This document shows, in pieces, positions 1 to 9,309 of a stretch of 64,000 nucleotides of DNA. The position numbers were made by a program, and so were the translations under genes. A model generated the notes under the pieces. That model worked only from the letters and a program-made list of their open reading frames with translations, was not told the DNA's origin and ran no database searches. Numbering within the stretch: position 1 is the first letter of the stretch; every line of letters starts with the position of its first letter. Origin of the DNA: Roseateles aquatilis (GTDB taxonomy: Bacteria; Pseudomonadota; Gammaproteobacteria; Burkholderiales; Burkholderiaceae_C); NCBI RefSeq assembly GCF_002205645.1, contig NZ_NIOF01000009.1, positions 62,001 through 126,000 on the forward strand. The letters run 5' to 3'.

Positions 1-1
1 C

Positions 2-229
2 GGCGCGGCGCTGCTGGGCCTGCGCGGACTGGTGTTCAAGAGCCATGGCTCGGCGGACGCCTTCGCTTTCGAGCAGGCCTTGAACCGGGGGTATGATGCG
101 GCCCGCAACCGGCTCCTAGACCGGGTCCACGACCGCATCGTCGCGACGCTGCAGGCGCTTCCGGCGTCTGCCAATGAGGAGGGCGGCGATGCTGGAGACA
201 AGACGGCCACCGCTGTCCACGCTGCATGA
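2..229 (+). CDS. plsX: Phosphate acyltransferase PlsX, C-terminal fragment
   Basis: Only the last 75 residues are in the window; the 5' part lies off the left edge. The fragment reads [20 protein letters not shown] followed by an Ala/Arg-rich helix, which matches the conserved C-terminus of PlsX, the enzyme that makes acyl-phosphate from acyl-ACP for phospholipid synthesis. The position directly before fabH is the standard proteobacterial plsX-fabH-fabD-fabG-acpP order. The stop codon overlaps the fabH start as ATGA, so the two are probably translationally coupled. Confidence 0.9.
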   Translation, partial: GAALLGLRGLVFKSHGSADAFAFEQALNRGYDAARNRLLDRVHDRIVATLQALPASANEEGGDAGDKTATAVHAA

Positions 230-1215
230 CCACTGCTTTCCCTCGCTACGCCCGCATCCTCGGCACGGGCAGTCACCTTCCCGCCAATCGCGTCACCAAC
301 TCGGACCTCGCTGAACGCCTGGCGCGCGACGGCATCGAGACCTCGCATGATTGGATCGTCGAGAGGACTGGCATTCACGCCCGTCACTTCGCCGCTCCGG
401 ACGTCACTGCCAGCGACATGGCGTTGCCCGCGTCGCTCGCCGCGCTCGAGGCCGCCGGCGTCCGCCCGGACGAGATCGACCTGATCATCGTCGCCACGTC
501 CACGCCGGACATGATCTTCCCCTCGACCGCCTGCCTGCTGCAGCGCAAGCTCGGCATCCACGGTTGCGCCGCGTTCGACGTGCAGGCCGTGTGCTCCGGT
601 TTCGTCTACGCGCTGACCGTCGCCGACGCGATGATCAAGAGCGGCGCCGCGACCAAGGCGCTGGTGGTCGGCTCGGAAGTGTTCTCCCGCATCCTCGACT
701 TCAAGGATCGCACCACCTGCGTGCTGTTCGGTGACGGCGCCGGCGCGGTGGTGCTCGGCGCGAGCGAGACCCCCGGCATCCTGGCGAGCGAACTGCACGC
801 CGATGGCCGCCATGTCGACATCCTCTGCACGCCGGGCACCGTGTCCGGCGGCGAGGTGCTCGGTCACCCGCTGCTGAAGATGGACGGCCAGGCCGTGTTC
901 AAGCTGGCCGTGGGCGTGCTGGAGAAAGTCGCGCGCTCGGTGCTCGAGAAGGCCGGTCGCAGCGAGTCCGACATCGACTGGCTGATCCCGCACCAAGCCA
1001 ACATCCGCATCATGCAGGGCACGGCCAAGAAGCTGAAGATGCCGCTGGACAAGCTGATCGTCACCGTCGACGAACACGGCAACACGTCGGCCGCGTCGAT
1101 CCCGCTGGCGCTGGATGCCGCGGTGCGCGGCGGCAAGATCAAGGCCGGCGACACGGTGATGCTGGAAGGCGTCGGCGGTGGTTTCACCTGGGGCGCGGTG
1201 CTGCTGGACTTCTGA
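226..1215 (+). CDS. fabH: 3-oxoacyl-ACP synthase III (KAS III, FabH)
   Basis: This 329-residue protein has the normal family length. It starts fatty-acid synthesis by condensing acetyl-CoA with malonyl-ACP. The catalytic Cys lies in VQAVCSGF (C123), the His in IPHQANIRI (H256) and the Asn in EHGNTSAAS (N286), giving the complete Cys-His-Asn triad. The ATG overlaps the plsX stop by four bases. Expression is probably from the plsX-fab operon. Confidence 0.97.
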   Translation: MTTAFPRYARILGTGSHLPANRVTNSDLAERLARDGIETSHDWIVERTGIHARHFAAPDVTASDMALPASLAALEAAGVRPDEIDLIIVATSTPDMIFPSTACLLQRKLGIHGCAAFDVQAVCSGFVYALTVADAMIKSGAATKALVVGSEVFSRILDFKDRTTCVLFGDGAGAVVLGASETPGILASELHADGRHVDILCTPGTVSGGEVLGHPLLKMDGQAVFKLAVGVLEKVARSVLEKAGRSESDIDWLIPHQANIRIMQGTAKKLKMPLDKLIVTVDEHGNTSAASIPLALDAAVRGGKIKAGDTVMLEGVGGGFTWGAVLLDF

Positions 1216-1312
1216 TCCGGCGGTCGGCGCCGGGGGGGCATGCGCTGTCGGACGCAGGTCGGCGGCGATGGATGACACCCGCGCGTCACCCTTTCTCTTT
1301 ATATAGACAGCC

Positions 1313-2257
1313 ATGAGCAAGAACTTCGCATTCGTCTTCCCCGGGCAGGGCTCGCAGTCGGTCGGCATGCTGGAAGCCTGGGGCGATCATCCCGAGGTCG
1401 TCCGCACGCTGGCCGAAGCCGCCGATGCGCTGGGCGAGGACATCGGCGCGCTGATCAAGAACGGTCCCAAGGAACAACTGGACCTGACGACCAACACGCA
1501 GCCGGTCATGCTGACCGCGGGGATCGCCTGCTACCGCGCCTGGATCGCGGAAACCGGCCTGGTGCCCGCCGCCGCCGCCGGCCACTCGCTGGGCGAGTAC
1601 ACCGCGCTGGTCGCCGCGGGCGCGCTGAGCCTGGCCGACGCGCTGCCGCTGGTGCGCTTCCGCGCCCAGGCGATGCAGGAAGCGGTGCCGGTCGGCACCG
1701 GCGCGATGTCGGCCATCCTGGGTCTGGACGCGGCCGTGGTCCGCGAGGTCTGCGCCCAGGTGGCCGCCGACTCCGGCGAGGTTGTCGAGGCGGTCAACTT
1801 CAACGATTCGAAGCAGACGGTGATTGCCGGCAGCAAGGCGGGTGTCGAAAAGGCCAACGAGGCGCTGAAGGCCGCCGGCGCCAAGCGCGCGCTGCCGCTG
1901 CCGGTGTCGGCGCCGTTCCATTCCAGCCTGATGAAGCCCGCTGCCGATCGCCTGCGCGAGAAGCTCGCCGCAGTGCAGTTCCAGCCGGCGAAATTCCCGG
2001 TGATCAACAACATCGATGTCGCCGTGACCGACGACGCGCAGGCGCTGCGCGACGCGCTGTACCGCCAGGCCTTCGGTCCGGTGCGCTGGGTCGAGGTGGT
2101 GCAGGCGTTGAAGGCCCGCGGACTGACGACGATCATCGAATGCGGCCCGGGCAAGGTCCTGGCGGGCATGGCCAAGCGCATCGACGGCGAGCTCGTCAGC
2201 ACGACGGTGCTCGACCCCGCCTCGCTGGCCGAGGCCCGCGCGCTGCTGCAGGCCTGA
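1313..2257 (+). CDS. fabD: Malonyl-CoA:ACP transacylase FabD
   Basis: This 314-residue protein moves malonyl groups from CoA to acyl carrier protein in the cytoplasm. The N-terminal FVFPGQGSQ, the nucleophile elbow GHSLGEY (S92) and the second active-site motif SAPFHSS (H204) are all present. A 97-base gap with the AT-rich patch tctttatatagac separates it from fabH, which may hold a weak internal promoter. fabG follows after 37 bases. Confidence 0.97.
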   Translation: MSKNFAFVFPGQGSQSVGMLEAWGDHPEVVRTLAEAADALGEDIGALIKNGPKEQLDLTTNTQPVMLTAGIACYRAWIAETGLVPAAAAGHSLGEYTALVAAGALSLADALPLVRFRAQAMQEAVPVGTGAMSAILGLDAAVVREVCAQVAADSGEVVEAVNFNDSKQTVIAGSKAGVEKANEALKAAGAKRALPLPVSAPFHSSLMKPAADRLREKLAAVQFQPAKFPVINNIDVAVTDDAQALRDALYRQAFGPVRWVEVVQALKARGLTTIIECGPGKVLAGMAKRIDGELVSTTVLDPASLAEARALLQA

Positions 2258-2294
2258 TCGTCGGCACCCAAGAACCCCGAGCCAAGGAATCCCC

Positions 2295-3032
2295 ATGAGT
2301 GACAACAAGCAAGTGGCGCTGGTGACCGGCGCCAGCCGCGGCATCGGCCGCGCGATCGCGCTGACGCTGGCCCAGAAGGGTTTCACCGTGATCGGCACCG
2401 CGACCAGCGAGTCCGGCGCCCAGGCCATCACCGAGGCGCTGCAGCCGCACGGCGGTCGCGGCGCGATGCTGAACGTCAACGACGGCGCGGCCGTCGAGGC
2501 GCTGGTCGATGCCATCCTCAAGCAGGACGGCGGCATCCAGGTGCTGGTGAACAACGCCGGCATCACGAAGGACATGCTCTCGATGCGCATGAAGGACGAG
2601 GACTGGGACGCCGTGCTGGACACCAACCTGAAAGCCGTCTTCCGCGCCAGCCGCGCGGTGATGCGTCCGATGATGAAGCAGCGTTACGGCCGCATCATCA
2701 ACATCACTTCGGTGGTGGGCGCGTCCGGCAATGCCGGCCAGGCCAACTACGCCGCCGCCAAGGCCGGTGTCGCGGGCATGACGCGCGCGCTGGCCCGTGA
2801 GTTGGGCAGCCGCTCGGTCACCGTCAACTGCGTGGCGCCCGGCTTCATCGCCACCGACATGACCGACGGGCTGCCGGAGGCCCAGAAGGCGGCGCTGCTG
2901 GCGCAGATCCCGGCGGGCCGCCTCGGCGATCCGGCGGAGATCGCGCATGCGGTGGCTTTCCTGGCCTCGCCGGAAGCGAGCTACGTCACCGGCGTCGAGC
3001 TGCACGTCAACGGCGGCATGTACATGAATTGA
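2295..3032 (+). CDS. fabG: 3-oxoacyl-ACP reductase FabG
   Basis: This 245-residue short-chain dehydrogenase reduces 3-oxoacyl-ACP with NADPH in the elongation cycle. Visible features are the nucleotide-binding TGASRGIGR at residues 11-19, VNNAG at 85-89, and the catalytic Ser139, Tyr152 and Lys156 (ITSVVGASG and NYAAAK). The start is preceded by AAGGAA. The fab neighbourhood makes FabG far more likely than another SDR. Confidence 0.97.
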   Translation: MSDNKQVALVTGASRGIGRAIALTLAQKGFTVIGTATSESGAQAITEALQPHGGRGAMLNVNDGAAVEALVDAILKQDGGIQVLVNNAGITKDMLSMRMKDEDWDAVLDTNLKAVFRASRAVMRPMMKQRYGRIINITSVVGASGNAGQANYAAAKAGVAGMTRALARELGSRSVTVNCVAPGFIATDMTDGLPEAQKAALLAQIPAGRLGDPAEIAHAVAFLASPEASYVTGVELHVNGGMYMN

Positions 3033-3060
3033 GGTGGACCCCGCCCTCGGGCGGACCACC
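3033..3060 (+). terminator. GC-rich hairpin after fabG, possible attenuator
   Basis: GGTGG at 3033-3037 pairs with CCACC at 3056-3060 around an inner CCGCC/GGCGG helix, directly after the fabG stop. There is no T-run, so it is not a clear intrinsic terminator. It may reduce read-through or stabilise the 3' end ahead of acpP. Confidence 0.4.
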
Positions 3061-3067
3061 CACCGGA

Positions 3068-3175
3068 TTCACCCGGCCGGTGTGGGGCTGATAGAGTGCG
3101 AGCGCGCGTCGACTCCCCTGCGGATGGCGCGCCTCGGGAGGTCCGACTAGGGGCGCCACTCTAAGGCCTTAGAAT
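3068..3175 (+). promoter_or_regulatory. Candidate promoter region for acpP with a 14-base palindrome
   Basis: TTCACC (3068-3073) and TAGAGT (3092-3097) are separated by 18 bases and resemble a sigma-70 promoter (4/6 matches each). A second -10-like TAGAAT lies at 3170-3175. A perfect 14-base palindrome, TCTAAGGCCTTAGA, occupies 3160-3173 and overlaps that hexamer, as an operator might. acpP is usually expressed more strongly than its neighbours from its own promoter. No regulator can be named. Confidence 0.4.
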
Positions 3176-3190
3176 CCCGGGTTGTTCTAG

Positions 3191-3454
<264 letters not shown>

Positions 3455-3455
3455 G

Positions 3456-3475
3456 AAGGGGCCTCGCGGCCTTTT
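3456..3475 (+). terminator. Probable intrinsic terminator of acpP
   Basis: AAGGGGCC at 3456-3463 can pair with GGCCTTTT at 3468-3475 across a TCGC loop (four GC pairs extended by G-T and A-T pairs). Further pyrimidines follow. It begins two bases after the acpP stop. It probably terminates partially, since fabF follows on the same strand. Confidence 0.5.
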
Positions 3476-3594
3476 CTCCTCCTCCTTTCGCTTCCGTTCG
3501 CCGTCGACCGCGTCGGGCCGCTGAGATGCAGCGCCGCTCGTCGCGGTCCACGGCGGATCCGCCGCAGGTCCGGCAGTAACCTCCCTTCAAAAGC

Positions 3595-4842
3595 ATGAGC
3601 CGTCGTCGCGTCGTCGTCACCGGTCTTGGCCTGATCTCTCCCGTGGGCAACACGGTCGAGCAGGGCTGGGCCAACATCGTGGCTGGTCAATCCGGCATCG
3701 ACACCATCTCCCGTTTCGATGCCAGCAACCTGTCCTGCCACTTCGCTGGCGAGGTCAAGGACTTCAAGGTCGATGAGTACATCGCCGCGAAGGAAGCCCG
3801 CCACATGGACACGTTCATCCATTACGGGCTGGCCGCCTCGCTGCAGGCGGTCCGCGACGCGGGCCTGCCGACCGGCGACGCGCTGAGCCCGGAACTGGCC
3901 GAACGCATCGGCGTGCTCGTCGGCTCGGGCATCGGCGGCCTGCCGATGATCGAAGAGACGCATGCGGAACTCGAGGCTCGCGGCCCCCGCCGCATCTCGC
4001 CGTTCTTCGTGCCGGCCTCGATCATCAACATGATCTCGGGTCACGTGTCGATCAAGTGCGGCTTCAAGGGGCCGAACCTGGCGATCGTGACGGCCTGCAC
4101 CACCGGCCTGCACAGCATCGGCACCGCCGGTCGCATGATCGAGGCGGGCGACGCCGACGTCATGATCGCCGGCGGCTCCGAGTCGACGGTGTCGCCGCTG
4201 GGCGTGGGCGGCTTCGCCGCGGCCCGCGCGCTCTCCACCCGCAACGACGACCCCAAGACCGCGTCCCGCCCCTGGGACAAGGATCGCGACGGTTTCGTGC
4301 TGGGCGAGGGGGCCGGCGTGCTGGTGCTCGAGGAGTACGAACACGCCAAGCAACGCGGCGCCAAGATCTACGCGGAGCTGGTCGGCTTCGGCATGAGCGC
4401 CGACGCGTACCACATGACCGCGCCCGATGTGGAAGGTCCGACCCGTTCGATGCGCAACGCGCTGCGCAACGCCGGTCTGAATGCCGACCAGATCCAGTAC
4501 ATGAATGCCCACGGCACGTCCACGCCGCTGGGCGACGTCAACGAGTCCAACGCGATCAAGGCGTCCTTCGGCGACCACGCCAAGAACGGCCTGGTCGTGT
4601 CGTCGACCAAGTCGATGACCGGACACCTGCTGGGCGGCGCGGGCGGCATCGAGTCCGTCTTCACCGTCCTGGCGATTCGCGATCAGGTCGCCCCGCCAAC
4701 GATCAACATCTTCAACCAGGACCCGCTGTGCGACCTGGACTACTGCGCCAACGAGGCGCGGAAGATGCCGATCGAGTACGCCGCGAAGAACAACTTCGGT
4801 TTCGGCGGCACGAACGGCACGCTGATCTTCAAGCGGATCTGA
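3595..4842 (+). CDS. fabF: 3-oxoacyl-ACP synthase II (FabF)
   Basis: This 415-residue elongating condensing enzyme has the usual length. The active-site Cys168 lies in IVTACTTG, with the His residues in [11 protein letters not shown] and [15 protein letters not shown], giving the Cys-His-His signature of KAS I/II. FabF rather than FabB is chosen from its position after acpP and from the N-terminal [17 protein letters not shown]. An intrinsic terminator follows at 4914-4939. Confidence 0.96.
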   Translation: MSRRRVVVTGLGLISPVGNTVEQGWANIVAGQSGIDTISRFDASNLSCHFAGEVKDFKVDEYIAAKEARHMDTFIHYGLAASLQAVRDAGLPTGDALSPELAERIGVLVGSGIGGLPMIEETHAELEARGPRRISPFFVPASIINMISGHVSIKCGFKGPNLAIVTACTTGLHSIGTAGRMIEAGDADVMIAGGSESTVSPLGVGGFAAARALSTRNDDPKTASRPWDKDRDGFVLGEGAGVLVLEEYEHAKQRGAKIYAELVGFGMSADAYHMTAPDVEGPTRSMRNALRNAGLNADQIQYMNAHGTSTPLGDVNESNAIKASFGDHAKNGLVVSSTKSMTGHLLGGAGGIESVFTVLAIRDQVAPPTINIFNQDPLCDLDYCANEARKMPIEYAAKNNFGFGGTNGTLIFKRI

Positions 4843-4890
4843 TCCGCGACGGCGCGCGGGCTGCTCCCTGTTCGACACGGGCGGCCGCAC

Positions 4891-5376
4891 ATGACGCCGA
4901 TCACCACGTCTCGACGCCGGGTCTCTGCCCGGCGTTTTTCATGCGCGCACGACACGGGCTGGGAGCGGCTGCAGCGGGCCGTCGTCGGCGCCGGCATCGC
5001 CGCGGTGGGCGCGGCGGTGCTGCCGCATATCGGCGTGCCGGCGGAGGTCCTCGGGGGCGGATGGGCGCTGCTGCCGGTGTTGGGCGGGGCGGCGCTCGGG
5101 GCGCTGACGCCGGTGCGCGCGCGGGCCGCCGAGGTGCTGCGCTGGGATGGTGCCCAGTGGTGGTGGGAGCGCCCGGGCGAGCCGCTTGCCAATGAGGCGC
5201 GACCGGTCGTGCCAGAGGTGTTCATCGACACCGAGCAATGGATGCTGCTGCGCTTGCGGCGCGCTGACGAGGGGCGCGCCAACGGTCGCGTGCTGCGTTG
5301 GCTCGCCGTGTCGCGGCGCGGGATCGGCGCGGCATGGACGCCGCTGCGTCTCCACCTGTTCCTCACGCCGGGCTGA
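4891..5376 (+). CDS. YgfX-like small membrane protein, start uncertain
   Basis: The conserved-looking part begins near TGWERLQRAV and has two hydrophobic stretches (about residues 30-45 and 53-75 of the longest reading). It is followed by RWDGAQWWW, MLLRLRR and a C-terminal LRLHLFLTPG. This layout resembles the short YgfX/CptA-like proteins found between fabF and rpoE in Burkholderiales; that assignment is from memory of the family. The first ATG (4891) lies upstream of the fabF terminator and no good in-frame ATG follows, so the true start may be a rare codon near 4950-4990. The function is unknown. Confidence 0.55.
   Translation: MTPITTSRRRVSARRFSCAHDTGWERLQRAVVGAGIAAVGAAVLPHIGVPAEVLGGGWALLPVLGGAALGALTPVRARAAEVLRWDGAQWWWERPGEPLANEARPVVPEVFIDTEQWMLLRLRRADEGRANGRVLRWLAVSRRGIGAAWTPLRLHLFLTPG
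4914..4939 (+). terminator. Intrinsic terminator after fabF
   Basis: ACGCCGGG (4914-4921) pairs perfectly with CCCGGCGT (4928-4935) over a TCTCTG loop and runs into TTTTT (4935-4939). This is a canonical Rho-independent terminator closing the fab operon. It lies inside the 5' end of the longest reading of the next gene, which casts doubt on that gene's first ATG. Confidence 0.8.
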
Positions 5377-5447
5377 CGACATGCAGGACATGGAAATCCG
5401 TGCATGATGTGAGCCTTGTTTTTCTGCGTCGCCTTCTGCGAGTGTTC

Positions 5448-6935
5448 ATGCCCAACTCCAATCGTCATCGCGCCTATCGACGCTTCGTCCTGGTTCTTGG
5501 CGGCGCCGCCGTGCTGGCCGGGCCGCTGATGGCCGTCGCGCAGAGCGGCGCCAGCGCGCCGGTCGCGCCGCCGCCGCTCGTGGCGCTGCCCGACTTCAGC
5601 GTGCTGGTGGAGCAGGCCGGCCCGGCGGTCGTCAATATCCGGACTTCGGAGAAGGTGCGCGTCGCCGGCGCTCAGGTCGACGAGCAGATGCGCGAACTGC
5701 TGCGCCGCTTCGGCATCCCGGTGCCGCCGCAGCGCCGAGGCAATCCGACGCCGAATCCCGCGCCGGACGATGACGACGATGACGATTCCCCACAGCGTCG
5801 CGGCCTGGGTTCGGGCTTCGTGATCGGCGCCGACGGCTATGTGATGACGAACGCGCATGTGGTCGACGAGGCCGACGAGGTCATGGTCACGCTGACCGAC
5901 AAGCGCGAGTTCAAGGCCAAGGTCGTTGGCCTGGATCGCCGCACCGACGTGGCGGTCCTCAAGATCGACGCCAAGGGCCTGCCGCTGCTGCGCATGGGCG
6001 ACGTCACCAAGCTGAAGGTGGGCGAGTGGGTGATGGCGATCGGCTCGCCGTTCGGTTTCGACAACACCGTCACCGCCGGCATCGTCAGCGCCAAGGCGCG
6101 CGACACCGGCGACCTGCTGCCGCTGATCCAGACCGACGTGGCGATCAATCCGGGCAACTCGGGCGGTCCGCTGCTGAACCTGCGCGGCGAGGTGGTGGGC
6201 ATCAACTCGCAGATCTACAGCCAGTCGGGCGGCTTCATGGGCATCTCGTTCGCGATCCCGATCGACGAGGCGATGCGCGTGGCCGACGAGCTGCGCGCCA
6301 GCGGTCGCGTGACGCGCGGCATGCTGGGCGTCTATCCGGACGACGTCAGCAAGGAAGTCGCCGAGGCCATCGGCCTGGGCAAGCCGCAAGGCGCGCTGAT
6401 CAGCCGCATCACGCCCGCGGGCCCTGGCGAGAAGGCCGGCGTGCAGCTCGGCGACGTGATCACCAAGTTCGACGGCAAGACGGTGGAGAAGGCGGTCGAC
6501 CTGCGTCGCCTGGCCGCGGCCACCAAGCCCGGCAGCAAGGTGCAGTTGCAGGTGTTCCGCCGCGGCGCCTACAAGGACCTCACCGCGACGCTCGAGGCGC
6601 TGCCCGACGACCGCGTGCCGACGACACCCGAAGCCGACACGCCCGCCGCCACCGGCGCGCAGGCCTGGGGCCTGACCGTCAGCGAGCTGAGCGACGCGCA
6701 GCGCAAGGAAATGAAGGTCGACGGTGGCCTGAAGATCGACACCGCCGACGGCCCGGCCGGGCGCGCGGGGCTCAAGGCCGGTGATGTGATCCTCTCCGCC
6801 AACAATGCCGAGGTGAAAACGATCAAGCAGTTCCAGGCCGCGCTGGCGAAGGTCGAGAAGGGCAAGTCGCTGCAGATGCTGGTGCGTCGCGGCGAGGTCG
6901 CGACCTACGTCGTGCTGAAGCCAGGCAAGGGCTGA
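5448..6935 (+). CDS. Do/DegP-type periplasmic serine protease (MucD-like)
   Basis: This 495-residue protein is an HtrA protease for misfolded envelope proteins. An N-terminal signal segment (about residues 12-33) precedes an acidic linker with a run of Asp. The trypsin-like domain has His137 (TNAHVV), Asp167 (RRTDVAV) and Ser238 (NPGNSGGP). Two PDZ domains follow (about 290-380 and 410-490). The ATG at 5448 is chosen because it starts directly before the signal peptide; an upstream in-frame start would add a poorly conserved stretch. In relatives this gene ends an rpoE-rseA-rseB-mucD operon, but here those three genes are missing. Confidence 0.92.
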   Translation: MPNSNRHRAYRRFVLVLGGAAVLAGPLMAVAQSGASAPVAPPPLVALPDFSVLVEQAGPAVVNIRTSEKVRVAGAQVDEQMRELLRRFGIPVPPQRRGNPTPNPAPDDDDDDDSPQRRGLGSGFVIGADGYVMTNAHVVDEADEVMVTLTDKREFKAKVVGLDRRTDVAVLKIDAKGLPLLRMGDVTKLKVGEWVMAIGSPFGFDNTVTAGIVSAKARDTGDLLPLIQTDVAINPGNSGGPLLNLRGEVVGINSQIYSQSGGFMGISFAIPIDEAMRVADELRASGRVTRGMLGVYPDDVSKEVAEAIGLGKPQGALISRITPAGPGEKAGVQLGDVITKFDGKTVEKAVDLRRLAAATKPGSKVQLQVFRRGAYKDLTATLEALPDDRVPTTPEADTPAATGAQAWGLTVSELSDAQRKEMKVDGGLKIDTADGPAGRAGLKAGDVILSANNAEVKTIKQFQAALAKVEKGKSLQMLVRRGEVATYVVLKPGKG

Positions 6936-7181
6936 TCAAGGAAGGGGGTCGGACTGCCTGCCCGGCCGCCTCAACCTAGCGCCGGCATGGGGCTTTCCGT
7001 AATGCGGGATGCTGACCTGATTTCTGGTGATTGGTTTCGCGTTTTGGCGTCGGTTGGTGCTTGCTAACGGTTGTGACCAAGGGCGGGGATTGGTGCCCCG
7101 CTCCGCTACAATCGCGGCGCGTTCGGCGGCCTTTGTCGCTGTTCCGACGGTGAATCGGAAGGCGTCTGCAACAGGGCTCAT

Positions 7182-7228
7182 TGATCCACAGGATGTCCTC
7201 AGCTTTTTGTGGATAACCTGTGCACAAA
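7182..7228. promoter_or_regulatory. Cluster of DnaA-box-like sequences
   Basis: TGTGGATAA at 7208-7216 is the exact complement of the consensus TTATCCACA. TGTGCACAA at 7220-7228 and TGATCCACA at 7182-7190 each differ from the box (on one strand) by one base. Three sites in 47 bases suggest DnaA binding, either to regulate transcription toward lepA or to titrate DnaA. No origin-type gene context (dnaA, rpmH, parAB) is visible. Confidence 0.45.
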
Positions 7229-7297
7229 ATTGCTGTTGGCGAAGGGCAACGCCCGCGAAGCTCGCATCCATGCGGTTTCCAGGGCAAGCCTTTTGGC

Positions 7298-7303
7298 TAC
7301 AAT
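7298..7303 (+). promoter_or_regulatory. Candidate promoter of a short RNA
   Basis: TACAAT (5/6 match to the sigma-70 -10 box) lies 16 bases after TTTCCA at 7276-7281 (4/6 match to -35). A start near 7310 would put transcription at the first base of the hairpin described next. Confidence 0.4.
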
Positions 7304-7309
7304 GAAAGC

Positions 7310-7373
7310 CCAACAAGCAGTTGCCATACGTTTTGTTGGAAGGCGCGTCACCGATTCGACGTGCCTTTTTTTT
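7310..7373 (+). ncRNA. Candidate small RNA of about 64 nt, two hairpins ending in a terminator
   Basis: CCAACAA (7310-7316) pairs with TTGTTGG (7333-7339), forming a first stem with a 16-base loop. One base later AGGCGCGTC (7341-7349) pairs with GACGTGCCT (7358-7366, one G-T pair) and runs into eight Ts (7366-7373). With the -10 box at 7298-7303 this is the architecture of a compact bacterial sRNA. An alternative is that it is only a leader terminator or attenuator for lepA. I do not recognise a known RNA family. Confidence 0.45.
7341..7373 (+). terminator. Intrinsic terminator upstream of lepA
   Basis: A nine-pair stem (7341-7349 with 7358-7366) with an eight-base loop is followed by a run of eight Ts. 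It would stop transcripts starting in the gap and separates the protease gene from lepA. Confidence 0.75.
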
Positions 7374-7500
7374 ATGTCCAGTTCAGGCTCTGAGAAGGGC
7401 CCTGCATCACCGCCTCGACCGGCCGTCCACAGCATGACTCCGCGTGAATCGCGCGAGCTCGGCTGTCGTGACGATGCGCTCGCGGTCCCCGACTGAGTCC

Positions 7501-9309
7501 ATGAATCACATCCGCAACTTCTCCATCATTGCCCACATCGATCACGGCAAGAGCACCTTGGCCGACCGGATCATCCAGCGTTGCGGAGGCCTGTCGGACC
7601 GTGAGATGGAGGCGCAGGTGCTGGACTCGATGGACATCGAGCGCGAGCGCGGCATCACCATCAAGGCGCAGACCGCCGCGCTGCAATACAAGGCCCGCGA
7701 CGGCCAGGTCTACAACCTCAACCTGATCGACACCCCGGGGCACGTCGACTTCTCGTACGAGGTCAGCCGCTCGCTGTCCGCCTGCGAGGGCGCACTGCTG
7801 GTGGTCGACGCCAGCCAGGGCGTGGAGGCGCAGACCGTCGCCAACTGCTACACCGCGCTGGAGCTCGGCGTGGAAGTCGTCCCGGTTCTGAACAAGATGG
7901 ACCTGCCGCAGGCCAATCCGGACGGCGCCAAGGAAGAGATCGAGGAAGTCATCGGCATCGACGCCACCGACGCGATTCCTTGCTCGGCCAAGACCGGCAT
8001 GGGCGTGGAGGACATCATCGAGGCCGTCATCGCCCGCATGCCGCCGCCCAAGGGCCTGGTCGACGCGCCGCTGCGCGCGATGATCATCGACTCCTGGTTC
8101 GACAACTACGTCGGCGTGGTGATGCTGGTGCGTGTCGTCGACGGCACGCTGCGCAAGAACGAGCGCATCCGCATGATGGCGACCAACGCCGTCTATCCGG
8201 CCGAGCACCTGGGCGTGTTCACGCCCAAGTCCGAGAACCGCGACCAACTGAACGCAGGCGAGGTCGGCTTCATCATCGCCGGCATCAAGGAACTGGCGGC
8301 GGCGAAGGTCGGCGACACGGTCACGCTGGAAAAGAAGCTGCCGAATAACCTCGGCCCCGCCGCCGAGGCGCTGCCGGGCTTCAAGGAAATCCAGCCGCAG
8401 GTCTTCGCCGGCCTGTATCCGACCGAGGCCAGCGAGTACGACCAGCTCCGCGACGCGCTGGAGAAGCTCAAGCTGAACGACGCCTCGCTGAGGTTCGAAC
8501 CCGAGGTGTCGCAGGCGCTGGGCTTCGGCTTCCGCTGCGGCTTCCTGGGCCTGCTGCACATGGAGATCGTGCAGGAACGCCTGGAGCGCGAGTTCGACCA
8601 GGATCTGATCACCACCGCCCCCAGCGTGATCTACGAGGTTCAGCTCGGCGACGGCGAGGTGATCGAGGTCGAGAACCCCTCCAAGATGCCGGAGCAAAGC
8701 AAGATCGCCGAGATCCGCGAGCCCATCGTCACGGTCCACCTGTACATGCCGCAGGAGTACGTCGGCGCGGTGATGACGCTGGCCAACCAGAAGCGCGGCG
8801 TGCAGCTCAACATGGCGTATCACGGCCGCCAGGTCATGCTGACCTACGAGATCCCGCTGGCGGAGATCGTGCTGGACTTCTTCGACAAGCTGAAGTCGGT
8901 CTCGCGCGGCTATGCGTCGATGGACTACGAGTTCAAGGAATACCGCGCGTCGGACGTCGTCAAGGTCGACATGCTGATCAACGGCGACCGCATCGACGCG
9001 CTGTCGCTGATCGTGCACCGCGCGCAGTCCCAGTACCGTGGCCGCCAGGTGGCGGCGAAGATGCGCGAGATCATCCCGCGCCAGATGTACGACGTGGCCA
9101 TCCAGGCCGCGATCGGCGCCAACATCATCTCGCGGGAGAACATCAAGGCGTTGCGCAAGAACGTGCTGGCAAAATGCTATGGCGGTGACATCAGCCGCAA
9201 GCGCAAGCTGCTCGAGAAGCAGAAGGCCGGCAAGAAACGCATGAAACAAATCGGTTCGGTGGAGGTGCCGCAAGAAGCCTTCCTGGCCATCCTACAAGTC
9301 GAAGAATGA
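7501..9309 (+). CDS. lepA: Elongation factor 4 (LepA)
   Basis: This 602-residue ribosome-associated GTPase acts in the back-translocation/late-initiation step of protein synthesis. The start [19 protein letters not shown] contains the G1 loop. DTPGHVDF (G3) and NKMDLP (G4) follow, and the EF4-specific C-terminal region ends with [16 protein letters not shown]. The ATG at 7501 fits the conserved N-terminus; upstream in-frame codons add nothing conserved. Its stop overlaps lepB as ATGA, the standard lepA-lepB coupling. Confidence 0.97.
   Translation: MNHIRNFSIIAHIDHGKSTLADRIIQRCGGLSDREMEAQVLDSMDIERERGITIKAQTAALQYKARDGQVYNLNLIDTPGHVDFSYEVSRSLSACEGALLVVDASQGVEAQTVANCYTALELGVEVVPVLNKMDLPQANPDGAKEEIEEVIGIDATDAIPCSAKTGMGVEDIIEAVIARMPPPKGLVDAPLRAMIIDSWFDNYVGVVMLVRVVDGTLRKNERIRMMATNAVYPAEHLGVFTPKSENRDQLNAGEVGFIIAGIKELAAAKVGDTVTLEKKLPNNLGPAAEALPGFKEIQPQVFAGLYPTEASEYDQLRDALEKLKLNDASLRFEPEVSQALGFGFRCGFLGLLHMEIVQERLEREFDQDLITTAPSVIYEVQLGDGEVIEVENPSKMPEQSKIAEIREPIVTVHLYMPQEYVGAVMTLANQKRGVQLNMAYHGRQVMLTYEIPLAEIVLDFFDKLKSVSRGYASMDYEFKEYRASDVVKVDMLINGDRIDALSLIVHRAQSQYRGRQVAAKMREIIPRQMYDVAIQAAIGANIISRENIKALRKNVLAKCYGGDISRKRKLLEKQKAGKKRMKQIGSVEVPQEAFLAILQVEE

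Larger units (their letters stand above)
6936..7500. other. 565-base non-coding gap between the Do protease gene and lepA
   Basis: No convincing gene is present. It is less GC-rich than its surroundings. It contains a -10-like TACAAT at 7107-7112 without a clear -35, a group of DnaA-box-like sites at 7182-7228, and a candidate short RNA ending in an intrinsic terminator at 7341-7373. The remaining 127 bases to the lepA start show nothing I can name. Confidence 0.6.

Noticed and set aside
4056-5195. Arg-rich frame over the end of fabF and the next gene
   Set aside because: It is a frame shadow of fabF; the main frame has full KAS motifs.
7182-7228. Chromosome origin (oriC)
   Set aside because: Only three DnaA-like boxes are seen. 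There is no dnaA, dnaN, gidA or rpmH nearby and no AT-rich unwinding stretch of the usual size.
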